From contig FNSS01000001.1 in assembly GCA_900104855.1 (NCBI GenBank), forward strand, positions 4,960,001-5,024,000: 64,000 nucleotides of DNA. Direction: 5' to 3'. The first letter of the stretch is position 1. The number at the start of each line of letters is the position of its first letter. Origin of the DNA: Rhizobiales bacterium GAS188. GTDB lineage: Bacteria; Pseudomonadota; Alphaproteobacteria; Rhizobiales; Beijerinckiaceae. Below the pieces are notes generated by a model that had not been told where the DNA came from, made no database searches, and was given only the letters and a program-made list of their open reading frames with translations. Positions 54,625-62,975 of the stretch are shown here, piece by piece. The position numbers and the translations under genes were made by a program.

Positions 54625-55293
54625 CTATCTGGGTGCCAGGCTTTGCTTCCGGACCTTGGGCTGAATAATCGTACGCGTGATCTGCTCGGCAAGCTCGGTC
54701 GCAGGGGGCCAATCCAGCGTCGGCTTGTTGATGCGCAGCGAGACTACGCCATGCAGGCCGGACCACAGCAGAAGAGACAGGCGTTCGGGATCGTCGGAGA
54801 CGCGCTTTGGTTGAGACGGAATTTCACGGATAAGTTCGATGGAACGTACGAGTAGCGGACGGCCGAAGCTGGCGATGCGCGGATCGTTGAGCCGGGGTAC
54901 GACACGGCCCTCAAACAGGACCTTGTAGTGGCCAGGATGTTCGAGGCCGAAGCGCACACTCGCCACGGACCTGGCTAACAAGCGCTCCCAGGCCCCGCCA
55001 CCTGCTTTGGCCGCGTCCGTCTCGGCTGCCGCCCGGATCGCCACCTGTTCGGCGAACAATTTCTCCAGCACAGCCAAAAGCAACACGTTGCGGTCCGCGA
55101 AATGGATATAGACCGAGGGCGCCGCGATCTTCGCCATCTTCGCGACGGACCGCAGGGAGAATGGATCTTCCGGGCCCAGCGCCGACAAGACCTTGACCGC
55201 AGCATCGATGATCTCGCCGCGCAGCTTTTCGCCCTCGCCCCGGGCGTTGCGGAACCGCAGGGCCCCGGCCTGCCGGGTTTTTGCTGCCCCCAT
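54625..55293 (-). CDS. TetR-family regulator with WHG-type effector domain
   Basis: This is a 222-residue regulator: IIDAAVKVLSALGPEDPFSL and SVAKMAKIAAPSVYIHFADR form the HTH, and LLWSGLHGVVSLRIN is the W-H-G signature of TetR_C_33/WHG. ATG 55293 has GAGGTG nine bases upstream. It is divergent from the aldo-keto reductase gene, with a long palindrome between them covering a -35-like TTGACA. Confidence 0.85.
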   Translation of the reverse strand: MGAAKTRQAGALRFRNARGEGEKLRGEIIDAAVKVLSALGPEDPFSLRSVAKMAKIAAPSVYIHFADRNVLLLAVLEKLFAEQVAIRAAAETDAAKAGGGAWERLLARSVASVRFGLEHPGHYKVLFEGRVVPRLNDPRIASFGRPLLVRSIELIREIPSQPKRVSDDPERLSLLLWSGLHGVVSLRINKPTLDWPPATELAEQITRTIIQPKVRKQSLAPR

Positions 55294-55341
55294 TTCCAAT
55301 ACACCTCGCGATTCGGGACTTTCCACAGCTTAGGCCAAGAG

Positions 55342-55374
55342 TTGACAGATGTAAGCTAACATGCGTTAACTTAC
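55342..55374 (+). promoter_or_regulatory. Promoter and TetR operator before the aldo-keto reductase
   Basis: TTGACA at 55342-55347 is followed by GTAAGCTAAC (55351-55360), ATGC and GTTAACTTAC (55365-55374), inverted ten-base arms with one mismatch. Bound TetR would cover the promoter of the AKR gene and its own. Confidence 0.65.
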
Positions 55375-55401
55375 GAGCGTAAGGTATTTTCTGGAGAGCC
55401 C

Positions 55402-56307
55402 ATGTCCCCGTCCCCCGAACTTGGCGGCGCTTTCGCGCCGGCCGGCACCAGCTTCGCCCTCAACCGGATTGGATATGGCGCAATCAAACTCACAGGCCCA
55501 ATGGTGTGGGGTCCGCCGAATGATCGCCGCGCGGCAGTGGCGGTGGTGCGCGAAGCCGTCCGGCTGGGGATCAACCATATCGATACCAGTGACTATTACG
55601 GCCCCTATATCGCCAACGAGATCATCCGGGAGGCTCTGCATCCCTATCCGGAAGGCCTGACGATCGTCACCAAGGTGGGCGCCCGGCGCGGTCCGGACAA
55701 ATCCTGGCCAGCGGCGCTGTCCAAGCAGGAACTAATCGATGCCGTGCATGACAATCTGCGGCACCTGGGCCTCGATGCCCTGGACGTGGTCAATCTTCGC
55801 GTCGGGGGGCAATTCGGGCCGAACGACAATTCCATCGCCGAGCCGCTTTCGGTGCTCGCGGAGCTTCAGACACAGGGGCTGATCCGGCACATCGGCCTCA
55901 GCAACATCTCGGCCGGCCAGTTCGCAGAAGGCGAGAAGATCGCCAAAATCGTGTGCGTCCAGAACCATTACAATCTCGCGCACCGGCTGGATGACGTTCT
56001 GATCGACGATCTGGCGGGCATGGGCATCGCCTTCGTGCCGTTCTTTCCGCTGGGCGGATTCCGGCCGCTGCAGTCTCCCATCCTGCATGAGGCCGCGGCC
56101 GCGCTGGGCGCCACGACGCGGCAAGTCGCTCTGGCGTGGTTGCTCCACCGCGCGCCCAACATCTTGATCATCGCGGGCACGTCCTCGGCCGACCATCTGC
56201 GCGAAAACCTCAACGCCGCGACTTTGCGGCTTCCGCCCGAAACGGTGGACCGGCTGGACCAGATTGCCGCGACGGCGGCGCAGGAAAAACCGGGCCCGGG
56301 ACGGTGA
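55402..56307 (+). CDS. Aldo/keto reductase, YdbC-like
   Basis: This is a 301-residue TIM barrel: FALNRIGYGAIKLTGPMVWG, GINHIDTSDYYGPYIANEII with the catalytic Asp and Tyr, VTKVGARRG with the Lys, and LDALDVVNLRVGGQFG where most AKRs have a His. The Asn at that place and the whole pattern are those of the YdbC group. IIAGTSSADHLRENL contacts the NADP phosphate. It is controlled by the divergent TetR. Confidence 0.87.
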   Translation: MSPSPELGGAFAPAGTSFALNRIGYGAIKLTGPMVWGPPNDRRAAVAVVREAVRLGINHIDTSDYYGPYIANEIIREALHPYPEGLTIVTKVGARRGPDKSWPAALSKQELIDAVHDNLRHLGLDALDVVNLRVGGQFGPNDNSIAEPLSVLAELQTQGLIRHIGLSNISAGQFAEGEKIAKIVCVQNHYNLAHRLDDVLIDDLAGMGIAFVPFFPLGGFRPLQSPILHEAAAALGATTRQVALAWLLHRAPNILIIAGTSSADHLRENLNAATLRLPPETVDRLDQIAATAAQEKPGPGR

Positions 56308-56324
56308 GCCCTCGATCGCTCGGT

Positions 56325-56386
56325 GACGCCGACCTGGAGACGACGGCGCGCCCCACATGGCCGGTTGCTCCTGTGACGAGGATCAT
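56325..56386 (-). pseudogene. NmrA/SDR-type gene, first 20 codons only
   Basis: From an ATG at 56386, MILVTGATGHVGRAVVS reads as the NAD(P)-binding start of an NmrA-like oxidoreductase. It becomes unrelated within 20 codons, as the aldo-keto reductase terminus lies there. It looks like a remnant left by deletion and is divergent from the ArsR gene. Confidence 0.55.
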
Positions 56387-56469
56387 TGTGCCGCTCCACA
56401 TTCCTGCTTGACCCACACATATCTCGTCGGTTATACGTCAATCAATAGCCAGCGGGTTATCGATCTCGG

Positions 56470-56793
56470 ATGCCGAACGCTCACGATGTGCTCTTCAGAA
56501 CGCTCGCCGATCCGACTCGGCGGGCTCTCTTCGAACGACTGTGCCGCGAAGGAGAGCAGACGGTCGGGGCCCTGACGGCTCGGGCCGGGGTCTCGCAGCC
56601 GGCCGTCTCAAAGCATCTCGGGGTCCTGAGGCAGGCCGGGCTGGTGCGCGACCGCCACGAAGGTCGCCAGACGCACTATAGCGCGCAGCTCGGCGCCTTG
56701 GCCCCGCTGATCGACTGGACAAGCCAAATGGCCGGCTTCTGGCAAAGCCGGTTCGACGACCTCGAAGATCTGCTCAAAAGGATGGACCAATGA
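56470..56793 (+). CDS. ArsR-family regulator (pair 1)
   Basis: This is a 107-residue winged-helix protein: VLFRTLADPTRRALFERLCR, ARAGVSQPAVSKHLGVLRQA and GLVRDRHEGRQTHYSAQLG are the ArsR/SdpR-type motifs. No metal-binding Cys cluster is present, so it is of the group paired with SRPBCC proteins. The last codons overlap the DUF1801 start (ATGA); the last 48 bases recur just before the SRPBCC gene at 57401. Confidence 0.88.
   Translation: MPNAHDVLFRTLADPTRRALFERLCREGEQTVGALTARAGVSQPAVSKHLGVLRQAGLVRDRHEGRQTHYSAQLGALAPLIDWTSQMAGFWQSRFDDLEDLLKRMDQ
56746..56793 (+). repeat. 48-bp direct repeat, left copy (ArsR 3' end)
   Basis: AGCCGGTTCGACGACCTCGA...GGACCAATGA is repeated at 57357-57404 with three mismatches. 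The right copy ends in the start of the SRPBCC gene, so DUF1801 appears to have been inserted by a duplication that preserved the ArsR-stop/SRPBCC-start junction. Confidence 0.9.
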
Positions 56794-57329
56794 GCGCCGC
56801 GGCGAAGGGACTGCCAGCGCACTATGCAGTAACCATGACGAAAGCGACAACAGCCATGACGAAAGCGACAACAACCATGAAGAAGAGGGAGAGCGGCTCG
56901 GAGGAAGGAAAAGGAGGAGACTCTCCCTCTCAGCTGATAGATGCGAGAATCAAGGAGCTGAGTGATTGGCGGGGCGAGACGCTCGCTCGGGTCCGAATTC
57001 TCATCAAGCAGGCCGACCCCGAAGTGGTCGAGGAGTGGAAGTGGAGAGGGGTTCCGGTGTGGTCGCACGCCGGAATGATCTGCACCGGTGAGACGTACAA
57101 GAATGTCGTGAAGATGACTTTCGCCAAGGGCGCCTCGTTGGAGGACCCTTCAGGCCTTTTCAACTCCAGCCTCGAAGGCAACGCCAGGCGTGCCATCGAT
57201 TTCCATGAGGGCGACAAGATTGATGAAAAGGCGTTGAAGGCGCTCATTCGCGCCGCCGTGGCACTGAACACGTCGGTGCGAGCTGCCGCTGGCCCCGTCC
57301 GCTCTCAGAAGAGGCCAAAGAGCACTTGA
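56790..57329 (+). CDS. DUF1801 protein
   Basis: This is a 179-residue protein. The N-terminus contains a short tandem repeat (MTKATTAMTKATTTMKKRES) encoded by 20-21-base DNA repeats; a DUF1801 domain follows: LIDARIKELSDWRGETLARV, VEEWKWRGVPVWSHAGMICT and KMTFAKGASLEDPSGLFN. The domain is found in small proteins related to iron chaperone-like YdhG, whose role is not settled. Its start overlaps the ArsR stop by four bases. Confidence 0.83.
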   Translation: MSAAAKGLPAHYAVTMTKATTAMTKATTTMKKRESGSEEGKGGDSPSQLIDARIKELSDWRGETLARVRILIKQADPEVVEEWKWRGVPVWSHAGMICTGETYKNVVKMTFAKGASLEDPSGLFNSSLEGNARRAIDFHEGDKIDEKALKALIRAAVALNTSVRAAAGPVRSQKRPKST

Positions 57330-57356
57330 GGAGCGGGTCATTTAGCCGGTTTCACG

Positions 57357-57404
57357 AGCCGGTTCGACCACCTCGAAGATCCACTCAAAAGGATGGACCA
57401 ATGA
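57357..57404 (+). repeat. 48-bp direct repeat, right copy
   Basis: It matches 56746-56793 at 45 of 48 positions and carries the AAAAGGATGGACCAATGA junction that provides the ribosome-binding site and start of the SRPBCC gene. It encodes nothing itself. Confidence 0.9.
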
Positions 57405-57811
57405 ACGAAACGTCGACCGAAACGCGCTCCGTCGTTGTCGAACGTGAGATATCTTATCCGCCGGAAAAGATCTGGCGCGCGCTCACGCAACCACACCTGA
57501 TCGAGGAGTGGCTCATGAAGAATGACTTCAAGCCTGTCGTGGACCACCGTTTCAATCTTCGCGCAGACTGGGGCGCTGTCGACTGTCAGGTCATGGCAGT
57601 CGAGCCGAACACAACGTTGTCTTACACGTGGGCAGCCTATGGTCTCGAGAGTGTCGTCACTTGGACTCTCACCCCTACGAGCACGGGGACGCATCTGCGC
57701 ATGGAGCAGTCGGGCTTCCGGCCGGATCAGCAGCAGGCCTACCAGGGCGCCAAATACGGGTGGCAGCAGTTCTTTGCGACCCTGGAGCAGGTCTTGGCGC
57801 GGATAGACTGA
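57401..57811 (+). CDS. SRPBCC/AHSA1-domain protein (pair 1)
   Basis: This is a 136-residue protein: VEREISYPPEKIWRALTQPH, LIEEWLMKNDFKPVVDHRFN and WTLTPTSTGTHLRMEQSGF are the AHSA1/CalC-type helix-grip motifs. It binds a hydrophobic ligand or helps a chaperone. It is encoded in the ArsR-DUF1801-SRPBCC unit; the parallel locus at 58924-59729 has ArsR and SRPBCC directly joined. Start behind AAAAGGATGG. Confidence 0.87.
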   Translation: MNETSTETRSVVVEREISYPPEKIWRALTQPHLIEEWLMKNDFKPVVDHRFNLRADWGAVDCQVMAVEPNTTLSYTWAAYGLESVVTWTLTPTSTGTHLRMEQSGFRPDQQQAYQGAKYGWQQFFATLEQVLARID

Positions 57812-57944
57812 AGCTCTTCGGAACACGTCAGAGCTGGCGGCCCGGCGTTGAAAGCCAGAATGGCCGACTGCCGCCAGCTCTGGAAGATGGGCTTGCCGTC
57901 CTCATGAGTGGGAATGGGGGGGATTCTCTGGAGGGAACGGGCGC

Positions 57945-58658
57945 ATGAGCGAGTTGCGGAAGCAGGACCAGGCGGCCATCGAGGTCGTCGCCAGGCACTT
58001 CTCTGCGAAGTGGGAAAAGGGAGACGGAGATTCGCCCGACGCCTATGTGACGATCGCCGGAAAGCGAATTGCCGTCGAGGTCACTGCGATCAAGCAGAGG
58101 ATCGCTGAACGGGGCAACCTCGCGAGGCCTCGCTTGCGGTTCGACAGGGTCGCGCTGGGGCTTGTTGGAGGTTTGCAAGCCGCTCTGCGCGAGTTCGTTC
58201 CGGACGGCGAGGCCGTGGTACTGACCATCACGGCCCCCATACGGCTACCATCGCGGACGGCTGCCGCGCTGGAAGACAAGATCCGGGTCTGTCTCGCGCG
58301 CCGGTCGGCGCAGCTGGAGGTCAAGGACACAATCCACGGAAATCAGATCCGGGTTCGCCTTGTGAAGGGCGTCTCAAGGCGAGTGTCGAAGGTGATCGGT
58401 TTCGTGCACAATCCCGATTCAGATCCGGATGTTCTCTTGCATGTGACGCAATCATTGCTTCAGAACATCGGCGCGGCAGCGGATAAGCGCCCGCCAGAGA
58501 AATTCACGGGCGATCGATGGCTTGTTGTCGCCAATAAAGATGGACTTTCGTATATCGAGACCTATCGGCACGTCTATTCCCAGCTCTCCATTTCGACCGA
58601 CTTCAAAAAGATTCTGATGGTGCTTGCTGGCGGGCGGGTTGAAACCCTGACCGGGTGA
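57945..58658 (+). CDS. Orphan protein with PD-(D/E)XK-like motif
   Basis: This is a 237-residue protein of no family I recognise. Residues SPDAYVTIAGKRIAVEVTAI (30-49) have the shape of a PD-(D/E)XK nuclease core: P31-D32, then E45-V-T47 at the end of the next strand, with Thr where Lys is usual. The rest alternates helix and strand, with KFTGDRWLVVANKDGLSYIE late, as in small nuclease-fold proteins. It stands alone between the two ArsR-SRPBCC loci, is preceded by GAGGGAAC, and has no partner methyltransferase. Confidence 0.55.
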   Translation: MSELRKQDQAAIEVVARHFSAKWEKGDGDSPDAYVTIAGKRIAVEVTAIKQRIAERGNLARPRLRFDRVALGLVGGLQAALREFVPDGEAVVLTITAPIRLPSRTAAALEDKIRVCLARRSAQLEVKDTIHGNQIRVRLVKGVSRRVSKVIGFVHNPDSDPDVLLHVTQSLLQNIGAAADKRPPEKFTGDRWLVVANKDGLSYIETYRHVYSQLSISTDFKKILMVLAGGRVETLTG

Positions 58659-58880
58659 AGCCTATTGCCGGTGCATATCCGCTCGCCAGGCCCGGCCGTA
58701 CAATTGCAAGCCCCGAATATCGAATTCGGCATGTCTGTTGCCGGGATTCCAAATTTGGCCGTTCTCTATTCGGCGGGTGGGCGTCAAGCGTGTTCAAGTC
58801 GGGCGGTCGCCTGCGGTGAGGTCTTTGAAAAAGTGCGATTTCTGCATAGTCGCCCTCCGGCGCAATCGTTGACGCCGATC

Positions 58881-58898
58881 AATTAGTGTTGACTAATT
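58881..58898. promoter_or_regulatory. Candidate ArsR operator (pair 2)
   Basis: AATTAG (58881-58886) and CTAATT (58893-58898) are inverted arms around TGTTGA, about 25 bases before the ArsR start. The A/T richness and position fit autoregulation. Confidence 0.5.
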
Positions 58899-58923
58899 AT
58901 TTAGCCGCTGCTAATGAATTGCC

Positions 58924-59253
58924 ATGACTGAAGCGGCCACCATCAACGCTGTCATGCGTACGCTTGCCGACCCCACACGGCGAGCCGTGTTCGAGCGGAT
59001 CGTCAGGTCCGACGAGATGACCGTGGTCGAGTTGACGCGGGGGAGCGGCGTGACGCAGGGCGCCATCTCCCAACACCTCAAATCATTGAAGCAGGCCGGC
59101 TTGGTCGCCGAGCGCCCCGAGGGCCGGAACGTCTATTATCGCGCCGAGCCGAAGGGGCTCGCCCCGCTCGTCGATTGGATGAGCCATTACGGCGTCTTCT
59201 GGCGCGAGCGCTTCGCCAACCTCCGAACCCTCCTGAATGAGATCGATCCATGA
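58924..59253 (+). CDS. ArsR-family regulator (pair 2)
   Basis: This is a 109-residue winged-helix protein: VMRTLADPTRRAVFERIVRS, GSGVTQGAISQHLKSLKQAG and GRNVYYRAEPKGLAPLVDWM. It belongs to the same subgroup as the one at 56470 but differs at most variable positions. The stop overlaps the SRPBCC start by four bases (ATGA), the arrangement that pair 1 appears to have had before DUF1801 entered. Confidence 0.88.
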   Translation: MTEAATINAVMRTLADPTRRAVFERIVRSDEMTVVELTRGSGVTQGAISQHLKSLKQAGLVAERPEGRNVYYRAEPKGLAPLVDWMSHYGVFWRERFANLRTLLNEIDP

Positions 59254-59729
59254 ACGACGCCGCGTTGGAGTCCGACACGCAAGACATCGGGCAAGACATC
59301 GTAGTCGACGAGGTCTTTCCACATGCGCCGGAGACGATCTGGAAAACGCTGACAACCGGCGAACTGATCGGCCGCTGGTTGTTGATGGCGCCGACAGGGT
59401 TCGAGCCCGTGAAGGGCAAGCATTTCACGTTCCAGACGACGCCGGCCGGCGCGTGGGACGGTATCATTCACTGCCAAGTGTTGGAGGTGATGCCGAACCA
59501 ACGCCTCGCCTATGCCTGGAAAGGCGGACACGAGGGAAATGTCGGATACGGCTCACAGTTGGACACTGTCGTCACGTGGATACTTTCCAAGGTCAAAGAC
59601 GGAACGCGCCTTCGCCTTGTCCATTCCGGCTTCGTGCTCCCGAAGAACGATTCTGCTTTCAAGAGCATGAGCGGAGCTTGGAAGAAGGTTGTCCAAACCG
59701 TCGGCGCCATCGCCGGCGAAGAGGACTGA
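59250..59729 (+). CDS. SRPBCC/AHSA1-domain protein (pair 2)
   Basis: This is a 159-residue protein: DIVVDEVFPHAPETIWKTLT, TGELIGRWLLMAPTGFEPVK, FQTTPAGAWDGIIHCQVLEV and TRLRLVHSGFVLPKND. It is of the same helix-grip fold as that at 57401, about 20 residues longer. It is translationally coupled to ArsR and probably part of its response. Confidence 0.87.
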   Translation: MNDAALESDTQDIGQDIVVDEVFPHAPETIWKTLTTGELIGRWLLMAPTGFEPVKGKHFTFQTTPAGAWDGIIHCQVLEVMPNQRLAYAWKGGHEGNVGYGSQLDTVVTWILSKVKDGTRLRLVHSGFVLPKNDSAFKSMSGAWKKVVQTVGAIAGEED

Positions 59730-59884
59730 CGCGATGGAGAAGATCGCCGCCCGGGGCTTTCGTCGGGCGCTGCCTGTGCGCAGGGGCTGACAGGCGCGAG
59801 ATGCTCGAGCGAGGCAAGGGACCCGCATGTTGAATATCCGGGCAGGAAATCCAGCCGCCCGAATAACTCATAGGAGCCAACATC

Positions 59885-60421
59885 ATGTCGTTTTCATTGG
59901 ATCGGTTCGTCGGGGAGATTCGGGGTTCAGTGCGGTCGGCTGCTCCGATCGAGCAAACGAAAGCGCTGCTCGAGGGTCTCATGGCGGATCCCGATGCGAT
60001 CGAGGCTGGCCTGCCCACGATCAGCGAAGATGAGACGCTACTCCACGTCGAGAGCCGATTCACGATCTTTCACATACGCCTTCCGCCCGGAGTTCGGTAT
60101 CCACCGCATGAGCACGGAATAGTCGCTCTTCTAGGCCTGTACCGCGGTCGGGAAACAAATCTCTTCTTTCGTCGAACGGGACGCGGGCTCGAGCAAATCG
60201 GCCAGAAGGAGTACGTGTCGCCTACGGTTGCGATGCTCCCCGCGGACGCCATCCATGCGGTCTGCAATCAGGGCGAAGCGGCCGGAGCCGCTCTTCACAT
60301 CTATCTCGGCAACCTTCTCGAGCAGGAACGGAGCATGTGGCACCCCGACCTCGTCGGCGAGCGACGTTACGATCAAGAGACCTATGACGGCTGGGCGCAG
60401 AAGCTGCAGAGGCTCAGGTGA
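59885..60421 (+). CDS. Cupin, cysteine-dioxygenase-like
   Basis: This is a 178-residue cupin: FTIFHIRLPPGVRYPPHEHG with the H-x-H metal pair, IVALLGLYRGRETNLFFRRT, and late LPADAIHAVCNQGEAAGAAL with the third His. The order and spacing match cysteine dioxygenase-like proteins predicted to bind Fe(II). It lies 155 bases after the SRPBCC gene; the substrate is not known. Confidence 0.75.
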   Translation: MSFSLDRFVGEIRGSVRSAAPIEQTKALLEGLMADPDAIEAGLPTISEDETLLHVESRFTIFHIRLPPGVRYPPHEHGIVALLGLYRGRETNLFFRRTGRGLEQIGQKEYVSPTVAMLPADAIHAVCNQGEAAGAALHIYLGNLLEQERSMWHPDLVGERRYDQETYDGWAQKLQRLR

Positions 60422-60674
60422 AGCTCGGCGTGGCCAGTCCGATCACTCCAGCCCTGCCGAAATTCGACAAGATGCCGCCGATGTGAAGTGCAGCTTGGCT
60501 TCGCATGAATCGATCCAAGCTACACTCCGAGACGGCGCTCGGGCCAGACATCAATCGTTTCCGCCGCATCGTCACCCGACACAATGCACAAGGCCGGTCC
60601 GGCATCCTCTCGGACGAGGCTTCGCCGCCATCGCCATCGTCCAGCCGCCGGGCATTGTCATCCCGCTCATCCGC

Positions 60675-60776
60675 CGACATGGACGAGCACCGGACAATCG
60701 TTGCCGCTGCGCCGGCGGCAAAGAGCACCGCCGAGACGCCGAAGAAGGCTCGCCGGGACGCTCGCTCGGAAGACAT
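60675..60776 (-). pseudogene. DUF2182-type membrane protein, first ~34 codons
   Basis: From an ATG at 60776, ERASRRAFFGVSAVLFAAGA and ATIVRCSSMSA match the beginning of predicted metal-binding membrane proteins of the DUF2182 family (normally about 260 residues). The hydrophobic pattern then breaks and the remaining frame is polar. It is directly downstream of the DUF899 gene, a common pairing. The 406-base gap 60422-60827 holds nothing else. Confidence 0.5.
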
Positions 60777-60827
60777 CGTCGTGAGATCTCCAGTCTCGCC
60801 GTTGCGCCACGACGGCCACGACTTCGT

Positions 60828-61586
60828 TCAGCCCTTGTCGTACTCGTCGTGGCGGCGCCACCAGATGCCCGTCTCGTTGCGCCCCTTGGGGGCGCGGTCG
60901 AGCCACTGGTACATGCCCCAGATGCCGTCCACTCCGCGCGAATAGGTGGAATAGGTGTGGTAGACGACGCCGTCCTCGAGCACGAACGCGCTCAGGCCCG
61001 GCCTATCGCGCGAGTAGGTGGGCGCGTCGGTTCCGCATGTGGCCGCGAACTGGGCGACGGGCTCCGGGGCTGGGGTCATATCCATCGCGTGGCCGCCGCG
61101 CTCGTAGTTGTATTCGACGAGGCCCTCGCGCTGCTGCTCCTCGGTGAACGAGACGTTGAAGTCGAAGTTGAAGTCGCCGCCGCGCGAGGACACCCAGGGA
61201 AACGTCCACCCCATCCGCCGCTTGTAGGCCTGGAGCTTCGCGAGCGGCGCCCGCGACACCGCCATGACGTCGTGGTTCGCCAGGTGGACGACGAAGCCGT
61301 CGAACCCGTCCGCGATGGCCGAGCAGGACGGACACCCTGCCGTGTAGTCGGGCCCGAACATGAAGTGGTAGACGAGGAGCTGCGAGCGCCCTCTGAAGAG
61401 GTCCGCCAGCGAGGCGCTCCCTGCATCGGTCTCGAATCGGTACTCCTTTTCGACCCGGATCCAGGGCAGCTCCTGACGTCGCCGCGCCAGCTCGTCGCTG
61501 CGCCTCGTGAGCTCCTTCTCCGCCTCGAGCAGCCCGAGCCGGGCTGCCAGCCACTCTTCACGTGTCCCGGTCATGTGCTTCGTCAT
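60828..61586 (-). CDS. DUF899 thioredoxin-fold protein (copy 2)
   Basis: This is a 252-residue protein from ATG 61586 behind AGGAG. EEWLAARLGLLEAEKELTRR is the helical N-terminus, LLVYHFMFGPDYTAGCPSCS carries the CPSC motif, and WTFPWVSSRGGDFNFDFNVS plus MYQWLDRAPKGRNETGIWWR are hallmarks of the longer DUF899 branch. Likely a redox protein of the AhpC/TSA clan. The upstream sequence includes a duplicated start region also present before copy 3. Confidence 0.87.
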   Translation of the reverse strand: MTKHMTGTREEWLAARLGLLEAEKELTRRSDELARRRQELPWIRVEKEYRFETDAGSASLADLFRGRSQLLVYHFMFGPDYTAGCPSCSAIADGFDGFVVHLANHDVMAVSRAPLAKLQAYKRRMGWTFPWVSSRGGDFNFDFNVSFTEEQQREGLVEYNYERGGHAMDMTPAPEPVAQFAATCGTDAPTYSRDRPGLSAFVLEDGVVYHTYSTYSRGVDGIWGMYQWLDRAPKGRNETGIWWRRHDEYDKG

Positions 61587-61682
61587 CGCTCTTGTCTCCT
61601 ATCTTCGGGTGTCCAATTGTTCTCGTTGCGACTGGTGGTCGTTGGTCACGAGATGGACTTAGCGCCGGAGATCGAAACGACG

Positions 61683-61740
61683 GGAGTTACAAGTGTGGCG
61701 GGATTCCGATGGACTCGCTGATCACTGCTGCGGCTGCCGC
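61683..61740 (+). pseudogene. Duplicated 5' end of the gene starting at 63953
   Basis: ACAAGTGTGGCGGGATTCCG then ATGGACTCGCTGATCAC matches 63934-63980 closely: both give MDSLITAAA in the same position relative to a divergent DUF899 gene. After about ten codons the frame enters the end of the cyclase gene. The rest is missing. Confidence 0.75.
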
Positions 61741-62835
61741 TCACGCATCCGGCAGGGTGAAGACCGTGCAGGGCGTCGCGATGCCGCGCAGCACGTGTTC
61801 GCCCAGCGGCACCAGCGGCGTGGTGGTCTCGGCGGCGACCGCGCCCGAGATCAACACCGACCGGGCGAGCGGCCGGCAAAGCCCCTCCAGCCGGCTGACC
61901 AGGTTGACCGCGGGGCCGATGGCGGTGAAATCCAACCGGTCGACCGCGCCGATATTGCCCCACAGCATCTCGCCGAGATGCAGCGCCGCGCCGAAGGGCA
62001 GCGGCGGCAGCCCCTGCGCCTGCCGCACCGCATCGAGATGGGCCATGCCGGCGCGGGCGGCGACGACAGCGCGCAGCGCCGCCTCGCAGGCCTCGGCCGG
62101 CGCGCCGGTGACCGGGAAAATCGCCAGCACGCCGTCGCCGATGAACTTCAGCACCTCGCCCCCGAAGGCGTGCACCGCCCCGGCGACGCGGTCGAACCAG
62201 GCGTCGAGGGCGGCAATCATCGTCGCGGGCTCCGTCGCCTCGGACAGGGCGGTGAAGTCGCGCAGATCGGCATAGAGCAGCGCAGCGCGGATGGTCTCTC
62301 CGGTGCCGCGGCGCAGCGCGCCGGCCTTCACCCGAGCGGCACTGCGCCGGCCGAGATAGGCCTCGAGCAGCGCTGCCAGCGCCGCCCGCGCGGCCAGAGC
62401 GGCTAGGGGCGCCGCGGCGAAGCGCACGGCCTGGCGCAGCCGGCCATGCTCGGCGGGGCCGAACGGCCGGGTCCCGGCCCAGCCCAGCACCGGACTATCC
62501 GGCGCCGAGCCAACCGTGTCCTCCTGCATCGGGCCAATCTCGGCCAGCCAGTCGCGCCCGGCTTGGCTGAGCGGACCGCCGGCGAAGCCCAGCGCCTCGA
62601 TCACCGCCCCGGTCTCCGCTCGCCAAAGCCAGGTGCGGCGGGCGATGATCGGATGCGGCACCGCGAGCGTCAGGGCGCCGCCGGCCAGCGGCAGGCCGTC
62701 GGCCAGCAGCCGGCCGCCGAGCTCGGCCAGGAACCGGTCGGCGCCGGGCGAGGCGCCGGCCTCGTCCACCAGCCAGGCGAGAGGCGCGGGCAGATCCATG
62801 CCGCTATCATGCGGCCACGGCCCCTCACTTGTCAT
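61741..62835 (-). CDS. Class III adenylate/guanylate cyclase-domain protein
   Basis: This is a 364-residue cytosolic protein. The N-terminal part (about 1-180) is Ala/Leu-rich and of unknown fold. The C-terminal catalytic domain has AALLYADLRDFTALSEATEP with the metal Asp, VLKFIGDGVLAIFPV with the second Asp and FGAALHLGEMLWGNIGAVDR, followed by FTAIGPAVNLVSRLE. It makes a cyclic nucleotide; the substrate-determining residues were not assigned. ATG 62835 is used; ATG 62799 is the alternative. Confidence 0.85.
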   Translation of the reverse strand: MTSEGPWPHDSGMDLPAPLAWLVDEAGASPGADRFLAELGGRLLADGLPLAGGALTLAVPHPIIARRTWLWRAETGAVIEALGFAGGPLSQAGRDWLAEIGPMQEDTVGSAPDSPVLGWAGTRPFGPAEHGRLRQAVRFAAAPLAALAARAALAALLEAYLGRRSAARVKAGALRRGTGETIRAALLYADLRDFTALSEATEPATMIAALDAWFDRVAGAVHAFGGEVLKFIGDGVLAIFPVTGAPAEACEAALRAVVAARAGMAHLDAVRQAQGLPPLPFGAALHLGEMLWGNIGAVDRLDFTAIGPAVNLVSRLEGLCRPLARSVLISGAVAAETTTPLVPLGEHVLRGIATPCTVFTLPDA

Positions 62836-62975
62836 CCGCGGCGCGGCGATGCGCAGCCGGCCCCGCCGATCTATCCTGGCCCCGACGCCGGCGCTAGTAC
62901 GGTTCAATCCTCGATGAGGCCGCGTTCGACACGCCTGCGAGCCGGCCTTCGCCATTGAACTTCAAATTCACCACA

